Below, one piece after another: positions 1 to 7,380 of a stretch of 49,645 bases of DNA; position 1 is the first letter of the stretch; each line of letters begins with the position of its first letter. The notes under the pieces are model-generated. The model was not told the DNA's origin. It worked only from the letters and a program-made list of their open reading frames with translations, and did not search any database. Location of the stretch: assembly GCA_045629945.1 (NCBI GenBank), contig JAZQSE010000003.1, positions 1 to 49,645 on the forward strand. The letters run 5' to 3'. The translations under genes and the position numbers were made by a program. The stretch is from UBA1765 sp045629945. GTDB lineage: Bacteria; Fibrobacterota; Fibrobacteria; Fibrobacterales; Fibrobacteraceae.

Positions 1-141
1 GAAGGCTTTTTGGATGGAGAGATCAAGGGCATTAATGATGCTAAACGTGAAATGGCAAAAGCGATGCTTGTAGAAGGAATTCCTATTGATAAAATCAGGA
101 TTATTTCTGGATTATCTGAAGAGGAAATTAAAAATCTATAA
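1..141 (+). CDS. Rpn-family nuclease / YhgA-like putative transposase, C-terminal fragment
   Basis: The window opens inside a gene in frame 1; 46 codons and a TAA stop at 139-141 remain. The tail reads EGFLDGEIKGINDAKREM and ends in SGLSEEEIKNL. It is nearly the same, in DNA and protein, as the last 43-46 residues of the gene at 48698-49618, apart from a three-residue insert (EIK or equivalent) after FLDG. That full-length gene is an Rpn-type PD-(D/E)XK protein, so this is taken as a close paralogue whose catalytic domain lies outside the window. Family members are thought to be DNA endonucleases that promote RecA-independent recombination; only the tail, which is not catalytic, is visible here. 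A strong terminator follows 11 bases downstream. Confidence 0.8.
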   Translation, partial: EGFLDGEIKGINDAKREMAKAMLVEGIPIDKIRIISGLSEEEIKNL

Positions 142-152
142 CTTTTTATTTC

Positions 153-184
153 AAAAGCCTCCTGCTTTTCAGCAGGAGGCTTTT
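153..184 (+). terminator. Rho-independent terminator of the Rpn-family fragment
   Basis: A perfect 14-bp stem (153-166 with 171-184) closes a TTTC tetraloop, and the 3' arm ends in TTTT. The arms start with AAAA and end with TTTT, so it could work in both directions. The last bases of the window (from about 49629) look like the start of the same kind of hairpin after the second Rpn gene. Confidence 0.9.
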
Positions 185-204
185 GATTTCTTTATTTGCA
201 GGAA

Positions 205-346
205 CTTATTGACAAGTTAGAGATGGCCGCGAGGCACAAGGTCTCTCGCCATGACAACTTGTTGTTAGATGGCTTCATTTCATTCGCCATAACAATTCGC
301 TCTGCATGAGCTTACACAGGTCGACATGACCGAGCAAACAAGGACA
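205..346. repeat. Palindromic repeat block A (families 1 and 2)
   Basis: Two family 1 palindromes lie at 223-252 and 269-290, both with ATGGC/GCCAT arms around different centres. Positions 251-295, read on the minus strand, match 16004-16048 with one mismatch over 45 bases. Bases 303-346 hold a degenerate family 2 piece: on the minus strand GCTCGGTCATGTC is followed by a weak hairpin, as in the tandem unit at 38008-38080. The block fills the space between the Rpn fragment and the convergent lipoprotein remnant. No gene is seen in it. Confidence 0.75.
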
Positions 347-998
347 GATGCGTAAGCATCAATCCCGGAGACAACGAACTGAAAGCCTTTCGTCCGTGCC
401 CCCCCCTCTCGAACAAGAGTATATTGTCGCCGTAATTCAGGTACAAGTGCTGACCGCCGAACTCCTGGCCCTCACTAGCACTCCAGAAACGTGCGCCCTC
501 GCCCGCGTTTGGGTATGCAGAGCCATGGCTGTCGTGGGCACCCGCTGGGAGAACGTTAAAGCCATAGGCATCTGTTCCATTACCACTTCTTCCGTCATCA
601 TCTTCCCAGCCGGTTGTGGATTTTAACATTTTTCCTGGAACATCCTTACCGCCAACATTTGCTATTAAGGTTTCAAATTCTCCGCGGGTCGGCAAATGCC
701 AACCAGGTGGACAAGCTTCTTTTGCCGTTTCCCATGTATATAAACGGCCATACTTTTCACAATTTGCTGGGTCATCATCGTAGCAATAAGAATTATCCAT
801 TTTGTAGTTCAAATTCTCCGCCATCCAAACCTGATCATCTAGACCATCAATCTTTACTGTTTTGTAAGTTTTGCCATCTCGCGGATCTTTGAATGTTCCA
901 TTATCTTCTTGTGTAAATGAACCATTTTCTTCTTGCACTGATGTAGAAGAATCGCTACTTGAGCAACCAACATATAGCATTACTGATGCTATGCTCAT
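312..998 (-). pseudogene. Frameshifted FISUC-domain (Fibrobacter major paralogous domain) lipoprotein
   Basis: The protein shows the hallmarks of the TIGR02145-type domain: a VWMAENLNY block, then YGRLYTW, CPPGWHLPTRGEFETL and WSASE. The N-terminus resembles a lipoprotein signal ending in YVGC, but no basic residues precede it, no ribosome-binding site is visible, and an in-frame stop at 1014-1016 blocks any longer start. The C-terminus is also broken. A run of eight C on the plus strand (399-406) shifts the frame; with one base fewer the reading becomes ERGGTDERLSVRCLRD and stops at 359-361, which is the usual SVRCxRD ending of the family. As written, translation runs out of frame to 312. 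Such proteins are abundant surface lipoproteins of unknown role in Fibrobacter. The gene may be dead, or the G-run may be a sequencing error or a variable tract. Confidence 0.75.
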
Positions 999-1014
999 TA
1001 ACGATAATACAAAT

Positions 1015-1050
1015 TAAATAAATCTATTGATTACTCAATAGGTTTATTTA
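1015..1050. terminator. Long AT-rich hairpin upstream of the FISUC remnant
   Basis: A 16-bp stem (1015-1030 with 1035-1050, one G-T wobble) closes a TTAC tetraloop. It is symmetric enough to end transcription either way. It lies just upstream of the lipoprotein remnant and may have cut that gene off from its former promoter, or it may end transcription from the EamA gene on the minus strand. The rest of the stretch 1051-1244 shows no gene. Confidence 0.6.
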
Positions 1051-1244
1051 TATTAAGGAGAAAGAAAAACATTTACGTTTGTACATAACGCAATCGGCCC
1101 AAAAGCAAAACTAGACGAATCAAAAACATAAAATACCCAACTCTTATCTGTTAGTATTTTATATAAAATCAACTTAAAAAATCACATTTTATTTGTAAAT
1201 TTTTAGATACTTTTGCTGTTTTTAAACAGAAAAAAAACGTACAA

Positions 1245-2111
1245 CTACTTTGAAAAAGTCATTAATAAAGTGCCAAGAACCATCAAAAAAAGGCCTGTTA
1301 ATGCTTTTTTTGAAAGTTTTTCTTTAAAAACAAAAAACGAAAAAGCAATACTTACTAAAATGCTCAATTTGTCTATTGGTACAACAATACTGACTTCTCC
1401 GTTTTGAATTGCATAATAAAAACAAAGCCATGAAGCACCTGTTGCTAAGCCAGATACTAAAATAAAAGCCAATTCATTCTTTTTTATTTGAGATAGCCCT
1501 TTGTGTTTTTTTCTTAAAAACACAATTCCCCACGCCATCACAAGAACAACAATGGTGCGAATAGCAGTTCCTAAATTAGATTCAACACCTGTAATACCCA
1601 CTTTTGCTAAAATAGAAGTCAAGGCCGCAAAAATAGCTGAAAAAAGAGCGTATAAAAGCCAAATTCTTTGTGAAGAAACATTTTCTCCTTGTTTTTTTTC
1701 AACCATTAAAAAAACTCCTATACCCAAAATAGTCGTTGAAATTATTTTGAATAAGAAATTGCTCGTTTCTCCAAAACAAATCATGGCAAGTAAAACTGTA
1801 AGAATAGTGCTTGATTTGTCTATAGGGACAACTTTATTTACGTCTCCTACAGATAACGCTTTGAAATAGCAAATCCAAGAAGCACCTGTTGCAAAGCCAG
1901 ATAAGACAAGAAATAATAAGGATTGATTTGAAATATTGTAAATCGATTCAAAAGACCCGACTACAAAAACCATAATCCAAGAGAAAATCAAAACAACTAT
2001 GGTTCTTAAAGCCGTTGCCAAATCAGAATCCGTATGCCGAATTCCACATTTTGCAAGAATTGACGTTACTCCAGCAAAAAATGCCGAAAGAACAGCCATA
2101 AGAATCCACAT
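1245..2111 (-). CDS. EamA/DMT-superfamily transporter with two near-identical halves
   Basis: A 288-residue integral membrane protein with about ten hydrophobic segments, predicted for the inner membrane. It is built from two EamA repeats that keep the same motifs: residues 1-130 contain FAGVTSILAKCGI, LATALRTIVVL, GFATGASWICYFKAL and VVPIDKSS; residues 150-288 contain FAALTSILAKVGI, LGTAIRTIVVL, GLATGASWLCFYYAI and VVPIDKLS. Members of the drug/metabolite transporter superfamily export small metabolites; the substrate cannot be read from sequence. The strong likeness of the halves suggests a recent duplication of a roughly 140-residue one-domain ancestor. The gene stands alone between the lyase terminator and a hairpin-containing spacer. 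Confidence 0.88.
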   Translation of the reverse strand: MWILMAVLSAFFAGVTSILAKCGIRHTDSDLATALRTIVVLIFSWIMVFVVGSFESIYNISNQSLLFLVLSGFATGASWICYFKALSVGDVNKVVPIDKSSTILTVLLAMICFGETSNFLFKIISTTILGIGVFLMVEKKQGENVSSQRIWLLYALFSAIFAALTSILAKVGITGVESNLGTAIRTIVVLVMAWGIVFLRKKHKGLSQIKKNELAFILVSGLATGASWLCFYYAIQNGEVSIVVPIDKLSILVSIAFSFFVFKEKLSKKALTGLFLMVLGTLLMTFSK

Positions 2112-2150
2112 AAATTAAGTCTCAAAAAAAAATCCAATATTAAAAAGATA

Positions 2151-2184
2151 ACAATAAAAAAAAAGACCGGTTTTACCCGGTCTT
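2151..2184 (-). terminator. Terminator of the polysaccharide-lyase gene
   Basis: On the minus strand an 8-bp stem AAGACCGG/CCGGTCTT (2184-2177 with 2170-2163, loop 2176-2171) is followed by a run of about ten T. It lies 7 bases after the lyase stop codon and separates the lyase from the EamA gene. Confidence 0.88.
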
Positions 2185-2191
2185 AGATTAT

Positions 2192-4501
2192 TTACTTTAT
2201 CTGTATTTTTCTTAACAAGTTTCCAACCTTTAAAAGGTAGAACCCTGAATTTCCAACAGAGATAATGGTATTACCTGCATTTAAAGTTCCTGTTTTTACA
2301 ATTCTACCCTGCAAGTCTAACAAAGTAAAATTCGTTTTCAAAGAATTTGAATGCACTACAATATTTTTCCCTTGAATTTCTGTTTTTAAGTTAACATTTA
2401 AAACAACATTTAAAGCTTTAGATGAACCAGATTCTGGTACAGGTATAGAAATGTAATCTATATCAACGTATCCCCAGCTTGGTTTAATGCTAATGGTGTT
2501 TGCACCTGCTTTAAGAGAAAGAGAAATGTCTAAACTTTCAAACGCAGCAGCTGCTCCACCTAAATCACCTTCAAGGGTTACTGGGAATGATTGCGATTTT
2601 ACTTTTACATCGTTTACATAAATATCTTGTGTTTTTGCGTTACTTGCTGTGTTGTTATAGCGGAAAGTTACTTTGTATGTATCTGCTTTTGGAACAGTTA
2701 CATTAAACGTTATTATGCCCTCTTTTTTGGTGAGCAAGTAATAACCACCAGAGGCTTCTGCATGTGCTTGCTTGATACAATCTGTATTGGTGGCAAGTTC
2801 TGCTTCATAGACTTCTGATTTTATTGTAGTTGAACCTGTTTCTGGTACTGGTACTGCAATATAGTCTATATCAACATAACCCCAGCTTGGTTTAATGCTA
2901 ATGGTGTTTGCACCTGCTTTAAGAGAAAGTGATATTTCTAAACTTTCAAACGCAGCAGCAGCTCCACCTAAATTACCTTCAATAGTTACCGGGAATTCTT
3001 GCGATTTTACTTTTACATTGTTTACATAAATGTCTTGTGTTTTAGTATTATTTGCCGAATTGTTATAGCGGAAAATTACTTTGTATGTATCTGCTGTTGG
3101 AACATTTACATTAAATGTAATTATACCTTCTTTTTTAGTAAGCAAGTAGTAACCACCAGAAGCATCTGCGTGCGATTGTTTGACGCAATCTGTATTGGTG
3201 GCAAGTTCTGCTTCATAGACTTCAAGCTTTGTAGATGTTGAAGTTGAAGAATTTCCAGAGTTGCTAGAACTTGAAGATGATGGAGTTTCTCCGCCTAACT
3301 TATTGACATCTAAAGCATCAAAATCCGTATTTGAATAAGTGATTGGTGCAGAAGGAATTTTGAACAATTCTTCGCAATCATTACGGACATCTTTGATTTC
3401 ATTTACAATAGAGTTTTCGGCTTCAAAACACTGGTTTTGGTCATTTGCGCTGTTATCACACCAACCATTTTGAGCATAACTATCAGCACAAACAGTATAA
3501 CCAACAGCATTCTCATATTTACCAATGTTAGAGTGACTGCTTCTTGAAGTCACTTCTTCTACAAAATACTTGAATTTTGGGTTATAATAAGGCAAACTTG
3601 TATTCTTTGCATCATACATATAGTTACCAGAAACAACCCATTTAACGCCTTTCATATCTATGTAAGCATCATCATAATCAGGAGCATCGGCTTCGGTTGC
3701 AAGCCAATCAGCAACAAACATATTGCCTTGGATTAAACCGCCTACAGTACCTTCTTTAACATCTATGTTTTCTGCCGTTGTTGCTTTAATGACGTTACAT
3801 GTAATTTTAGTGTCATTTACACGCCAGTCATAGTTGCTTTTACGGTATTCAGATACGCCAGCCCCCCAATAGCCAGCAGATTTTTCACTAGCTAAAGAAG
3901 ATGCCCAACTACCAGGATAACTTCCGACATAAACACCTTCTCCATATTTTCCAGTATGAGAACCAGAACCATGAATCAAGTTTCTGTTAATTATTACTCG
4001 TTGGCTACTGTCGCGAACGTGAACAATTTCTGTTCCAGTATCATGGATATGGCAGTCTTCAATAATCACATCATTTGCATGATCGACCATTACGGCTTTG
4101 CCAAATGTTTTGATTTCAAGATTTTTTAAGATAACAAAATCGCCTGTGACATGTATGCCATAATCAGAATAACCAGGACCTTTCAAAACTGGCGGATTTG
4201 AAGGATCACTGCCTGCAAAAATAATCGGATTGTCTTTTGTGCCATTAGCTCCAATCCACAAATAACCATTATCCTGGCCTAAATGGTTGAATGTATCATC
4301 TGAACGAATTGAACTTGTAAATGCATAATCGCCAGGAGCAATCCAGACTGTATCCCCAGCTTTTGCATTTTTTGCGGCTTCAATTAACGAAGAAACGTCT
4401 GAGACATTTATCTCGCTAGCCGAAGCCCCAATAGAACTCATCAAAAAAGCGACTCCAAAAGTGAACTTTTTTGAAAAAGTATTTTTTAATCCTACACCCA
4501 T
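2192..4501 (-). CDS. Secreted right-handed beta-helix polysaccharide lyase with two CBMs and a C-terminal sorting-type domain
   Basis: A 769-residue exported protein. Residues 1-29 form a signal peptide (KKFTFGVAFLMSSIGASA). Residues 30 to about 400 form a parallel beta-helix with pectate-lyase-like rungs (VILKNLEIKTFGKAV, VIIEDCHIHDTG, VIINRNLIHGSGSHTG, EGVYVGS). A serine-rich linker (SSSSSSNSGNSSTS) leads to two CBM6/CBM35-like modules starting near residues 427 and 563, each opening with EVYEAELATNTDC and ending in WGYVDIDYI. The last 70 or so residues (LLDLQGRIVKTG, GFYLLKVG) look like a type IX secretion sorting domain. The enzyme probably cleaves pectin or another uronic-acid polysaccharide; family and substrate are inferred. 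The gene follows the TrmH-type gene by only 26 bases, so it may share its transcript. A weak AGG lies upstream of the ATG. Confidence 0.85.
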   Translation of the reverse strand: MGVGLKNTFSKKFTFGVAFLMSSIGASASEINVSDVSSLIEAAKNAKAGDTVWIAPGDYAFTSSIRSDDTFNHLGQDNGYLWIGANGTKDNPIIFAGSDPSNPPVLKGPGYSDYGIHVTGDFVILKNLEIKTFGKAVMVDHANDVIIEDCHIHDTGTEIVHVRDSSQRVIINRNLIHGSGSHTGKYGEGVYVGSYPGSWASSLASEKSAGYWGAGVSEYRKSNYDWRVNDTKITCNVIKATTAENIDVKEGTVGGLIQGNMFVADWLATEADAPDYDDAYIDMKGVKWVVSGNYMYDAKNTSLPYYNPKFKYFVEEVTSRSSHSNIGKYENAVGYTVCADSYAQNGWCDNSANDQNQCFEAENSIVNEIKDVRNDCEELFKIPSAPITYSNTDFDALDVNKLGGETPSSSSSSNSGNSSTSTSTKLEVYEAELATNTDCVKQSHADASGGYYLLTKKEGIITFNVNVPTADTYKVIFRYNNSANNTKTQDIYVNNVKVKSQEFPVTIEGNLGGAAAAFESLEISLSLKAGANTISIKPSWGYVDIDYIAVPVPETGSTTIKSEVYEAELATNTDCIKQAHAEASGGYYLLTKKEGIITFNVTVPKADTYKVTFRYNNTASNAKTQDIYVNDVKVKSQSFPVTLEGDLGGAAAAFESLDISLSLKAGANTISIKPSWGYVDIDYISIPVPESGSSKALNVVLNVNLKTEIQGKNIVVHSNSLKTNFTLLDLQGRIVKTGTLNAGNTIISVGNSGFYLLKVGNLLRKIQIK
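2442..3223 (-). repeat. Tandem duplication encoding two CBM modules
   Basis: Two copies with a period of 408 bases (136 codons) lie inside the lyase gene, at about 2850-3223 and 2442-2815. Long stretches are almost the same in DNA, for example the segments coding for the KPSWGYVDIDYI region. Differences are mostly single-base changes, which points to a recent internal duplication rather than shuffling of distant modules. Confidence 0.85.
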
Positions 4502-4527
4502 ATATACCCTACCTTATTTGTGTATTT

Positions 4528-5364
4528 TTATGTTAGTTTAGTTCTTGCCCATTCATAAAGTCCTAGTGAAAGTGCTACTGAAGCGTTATAAGAATGCGCT
4601 TCTGGTTTCATTGGAATGCGAAGAATTGCATCACATTGTTTGCGAATAAATGGTGGAATACCAACGTCTTCTCCACCAACAGCTAAAACTACTTGATTTG
4701 AAAATTCATAGCCCGCTAAATTGGTTTCGGTATCGGCATCAAGCCCTAAAACCTGATAGCCTGCTGTACGCAATTCACTTATCGTGGCTTCTAAATTTTC
4801 TGGTCTACAAATCCGCATTTTATCTAAAGCTCCGGCAGATGTTTTAGCAACTGTTGGTGTTATGCCACACATGCCTTTTGCTGGTAAAAGCAATAAATCA
4901 ACCCCAAGACCAAGAGCGGAACGAATACAAGCTCCTAAATTTCTTGGGTCTTCGATATTGGTTGCTACTGCAATTAATTTCTGTTCATTTTTTCGTTTTG
5001 CATCTAAAAATTCTGCACAAATTTCATCCCATTTTAAAAGCGTTTTTTCATTACAAAGCGCAACGATTCCTTGATTGGGTTTGGCATAAGAATCTAGGAT
5101 TCTCGCTTCAACCTGTTGCACATGCACATGTAATTTTTTAGCTTGTTTTTGTAGGGCATAAAGTCTTGAATCGCCTGAATTCTGCTTAAACAGAATTCTA
5201 TGTACGCGCATTGGTTCTTTTTCAAGAAGTTCTCGCACTTCACGGATTCCACCAACAGCAACTTGTGGCAAAGACCCTTCATCACTCATAGCAACAGCTA
5301 CTTCAGACGCTTTGGGACGCCTTTCATGATCATTTCTAAAATATTTTTTTTGCTTATTAAACAT
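4528..5364 (-). CDS. SpoU/TrmH-family rRNA/tRNA 2'-O-methyltransferase (RlmB-like)
   Basis: A 278-residue SPOUT enzyme. Residues 30-100 resemble the substrate-binding L30e-like domain (VAVGGIREVRELLE, HRILFKQ). The catalytic part carries NIEDPRNLGACIRSA, LAVGGEDVGIPPFIRKQCD and IPMKPEAHSYNASVALSLGLYEW, which match SpoU motifs 1-3 that bind S-adenosylmethionine through the trefoil knot. It probably methylates a ribose in 23S rRNA as RlmB does, although a tRNA target cannot be ruled out. The N-terminal extension is basic (KKYFRNDHERRPK). The gene starts 15 bases after the cyclo-ligase stop and closes the RNase D operon. Confidence 0.88.
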   Translation of the reverse strand: MFNKQKKYFRNDHERRPKASEVAVAMSDEGSLPQVAVGGIREVRELLEKEPMRVHRILFKQNSGDSRLYALQKQAKKLHVHVQQVEARILDSYAKPNQGIVALCNEKTLLKWDEICAEFLDAKRKNEQKLIAVATNIEDPRNLGACIRSALGLGVDLLLLPAKGMCGITPTVAKTSAGALDKMRICRPENLEATISELRTAGYQVLGLDADTETNLAGYEFSNQVVLAVGGEDVGIPPFIRKQCDAILRIPMKPEAHSYNASVALSLGLYEWARTKLT

Positions 5365-5379
5365 TTTAAATTTCTTCTG

Positions 5380-5856
5380 TTATTTTTTTTCAAAAATAAT
5401 AATTTCATTCATAAAAACATCATGGGGGTTAACTTGTAATGGGGTTTCTGATACTTGTTCTAAATAACAAACGCCTATTTTAAAAGATTGCGGGTGTTGG
5501 GCTAAAAAACGATCATAATAACCCATTCCGTGCCCATAACGCGCGCCATCTAAAGAAAATTTTGTACCAGGAACAAGGAATACCGGAATTTCACCTTGAT
5601 ATTTGGGTAAAGTTTCTTTAGGTTCCATAATGCCAAACTTTCCTTTTTGTAAATCTGACTCCAAAGAATTTACTTGAAAAAAGTCCATTTGACTAAAAGG
5701 CAATGAACGTGGTAACAGTAACCGACTTTCACTAGCCCAGATTTTTAAAGCACTCGTTATATCAGGTTCATTTGCCATAGGATAAAAAGCTGCAACGACT
5801 TTTGCATGACAAATAATAGAATGCTCTAGAAGCCCTTCCAAACTTTTCATTGGCAA
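5380..5856 (-). CDS. 5-formyltetrahydrofolate cyclo-ligase, short N-terminus, TTG start
   Basis: The protein converts 5-formyl-THF to 5,10-methenyl-THF using ATP in one-carbon metabolism. The C-terminal signature is clear: FLVPGTKFSLDGARYGHGMGYYDRFL, then the DVFMNEII end region. It has only 158 residues, against about 180-190 for the family. An in-frame stop at 5869-5871 prevents extension, so the basic N-terminal helix of the family is reduced. TTG at 5856 is chosen because AGGA sits about ten bases upstream; an ATG two codons later is the alternative. It begins 5 bases after the 35-residue peptide stops and probably depends on translation through the operon. It may be active with a trimmed N-terminus or partly degraded. 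Confidence 0.82.
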   Translation of the reverse strand: MPMKSLEGLLEHSIICHAKVVAAFYPMANEPDITSALKIWASESRLLLPRSLPFSQMDFFQVNSLESDLQKGKFGIMEPKETLPKYQGEIPVFLVPGTKFSLDGARYGHGMGYYDRFLAQHPQSFKIGVCYLEQVSETPLQVNPHDVFMNEIIIFEKK

Positions 5857-5861
5857 AGATT

Positions 5862-5969
5862 CTATTTCCTAATTTTTGCCCAAAATGATGAAATAATCTT
5901 TGGTAAATAACGAACTCCTGCTAAAAGCAAGAACAAAAGTATTATCAATAGAATTTGCGTTATTGTCAT
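5862..5969 (-). CDS. 35-residue membrane peptide, TatA-like in outline
   Basis: The ATG overlaps the stop of the RNase D gene in an ATGA arrangement (ATG 5969-5967, TGA 5968-5966), and the TAG ends 5 bases before the cyclo-ligase TTG start, so it sits as a coupled gene in the operon. The product has one membrane segment (ILLIILLFLLLAG) followed by RYLPKIISSFWAKIRK, a basic amphipathic stretch. That order recalls the transmembrane helix, hinge and amphipathic helix (LPELxxxLGKxI) of TatA-type proteins, but it lacks the FG pair and is short. The function is unknown; the TatA likeness is only an idea. Confidence 0.55.
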   Translation of the reverse strand: MTITQILLIILLFLLLAGVRYLPKIISSFWAKIRK

Positions 5970-7087
5970 AGTGTGGAGTCTCCTATGTTTTCTTTTAAGA
6001 TTTCATTCCAAATAGTTTGTTGCCATGCCATAAGCCCGGCTTCATTATAACGTTTAGACCAATCGTTTTCAACTGGCAAACTTAAAGTTATTAACTGGGT
6101 TCTATTACCAAGCATAGCAGCATCGATATTTAATTGCTCTGCCTTTTTATCGCGCCAATATTTTAAGGCTAAAAGGAGGTCAGCATCAGGAACTACAGAT
6201 GGCGGTTCTGGCCTTGGATCTTTTTTTGGCCATTCTTCTACAGGAACTTTCATCGCTTCTTGAAGCGTGTATTCAAAAGAATCAAGAATTTCTCCAGAAA
6301 GTCTACGAGGAAGTCGTGGTAAACGGCTTAAATCTAGTTCTGGAAACGTAGAACTTGCAGCCCGAACAATAGCAAGCATTAAATCCGGTGGCAATATTTT
6401 GTAAGGCGGTTTGTCTAACTTTTCTGCTTCTTGTTCTCGCCAATTAAATAAAGCCCGTAATAAATTAAGGCTTCTTGGTGGCAAATGTTTTGAACCTGTT
6501 ATTTTCCAAGGTTCTTCTTTAGGCAAAGGAATCTTTTTAGCATGTTCTACTAATTGCAAACAAATTTCAGCATGCCATAACATTCTGCCACAAGCTATTA
6601 ACTCTTCTCCAAGTTTTGCGGCTAATTCATGCAAATAAATAGTGTCATGAACCGCATAATCTTTCATATCTTCTGGCAAGGGTCTAATAGTCCAATCTGC
6701 TTTTTGGTTGTCTTTTTTTAAAGTTATTCCAAAATATTCTTCAACTAAACTAGACAAGCCCAAGTGTTCTTTTCCAAGTAATTTTGCTGCCATCATTGTA
6801 TCAAAAACTAAACGAGGAACAAAACCATATTTTTGAAAAAGTAATCGCAAATCGTAATCTGCACCATGCAAAAGGAGAATTTGCATTGCCTTTGTTTTAA
6901 ATATTTCTGAAATGTCTAAATCTGACAATGGGTCTAAAAGCCAATTAGAGTCTCCGACAGTAATTTGAATTAAACACAAACGTGTTTTATAATGGTACAT
7001 GGAATCGGCTTCAGTATCAAGAGCTGCCATATCATAAAGTTCAAGGCAATCTAGTAACTGCCTTAAAGTTTCTGGCGAATCCACCAT
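5966..7087 (-). CDS. rnd: Ribonuclease D
   Basis: A 3'-5' exoribonuclease of the DEDD family that trims tRNA and other stable RNA precursors. The catalytic blocks are visible: DTEAD (Exo I), HGADYDLRLLF (Exo II) and YAVHDT (Exo III). Two HRDC-type RNA-binding domains follow (LRALFNWREQEAEKLDKPPY and LLALKYWRDKKAEQLN), as in canonical RNase D. The start at ATG 7087 (MVDSPETLRQLL) fits the family; the frame stays open to 7228 but those 47 residues do not look like coding sequence. No strong Shine-Dalgarno is seen. It heads the operon that continues with the small membrane peptide, cyclo-ligase and methyltransferase, and is divergent from trpS. Confidence 0.9.
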   Translation of the reverse strand: MVDSPETLRQLLDCLELYDMAALDTEADSMYHYKTRLCLIQITVGDSNWLLDPLSDLDISEIFKTKAMQILLLHGADYDLRLLFQKYGFVPRLVFDTMMAAKLLGKEHLGLSSLVEEYFGITLKKDNQKADWTIRPLPEDMKDYAVHDTIYLHELAAKLGEELIACGRMLWHAEICLQLVEHAKKIPLPKEEPWKITGSKHLPPRSLNLLRALFNWREQEAEKLDKPPYKILPPDLMLAIVRAASSTFPELDLSRLPRLPRRLSGEILDSFEYTLQEAMKVPVEEWPKKDPRPEPPSVVPDADLLLALKYWRDKKAEQLNIDAAMLGNRTQLITLSLPVENDWSKRYNEAGLMAWQQTIWNEILKENIGDSTL

Positions 7088-7380
7088 TGTATAATTCAAA
7101 TTCAATTCCACTTGATTAAATCTAGAAAAGAGAATAGAAAAGCGTTCTCTTTTTTTTAAAGTAAGTAAAGAAAAACATTGCTTTGAAGTAAAAACTAATT
7201 TTCCTCTATAATTTGTAGATGTTCTCATTGAAAACGAACTTGCTAGACCCTTTGTTTTTAAACTTGCATAATGTTCTTGTCACTTACGGCGGAACTTGCT
7301 TTATCGCAAACTATCCCAAAAGAATAAAATTTCTGTTCTTATTAACCTAAACACAATTGAATTTTTCTAAATTCACCCGC

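Noticed and set aside
348..892. Plus-strand open frames opposite the FISUC remnant
   Set aside because: The minus strand carries the conserved FISUC motifs; the plus-strand frames do not resemble proteins.
5859..5969. Frameshift linking the 35-residue peptide to the cyclo-ligase
   Set aside because: The peptide is a membrane helix, unlike the cyclo-ligase N-terminus, and has its own overlapping start; two genes are more likely.
7088..7228. N-terminal extension of RNase D
   Set aside because: The 47 added residues are unlike RNase D and cover the likely promoter region between rnd and trpS.
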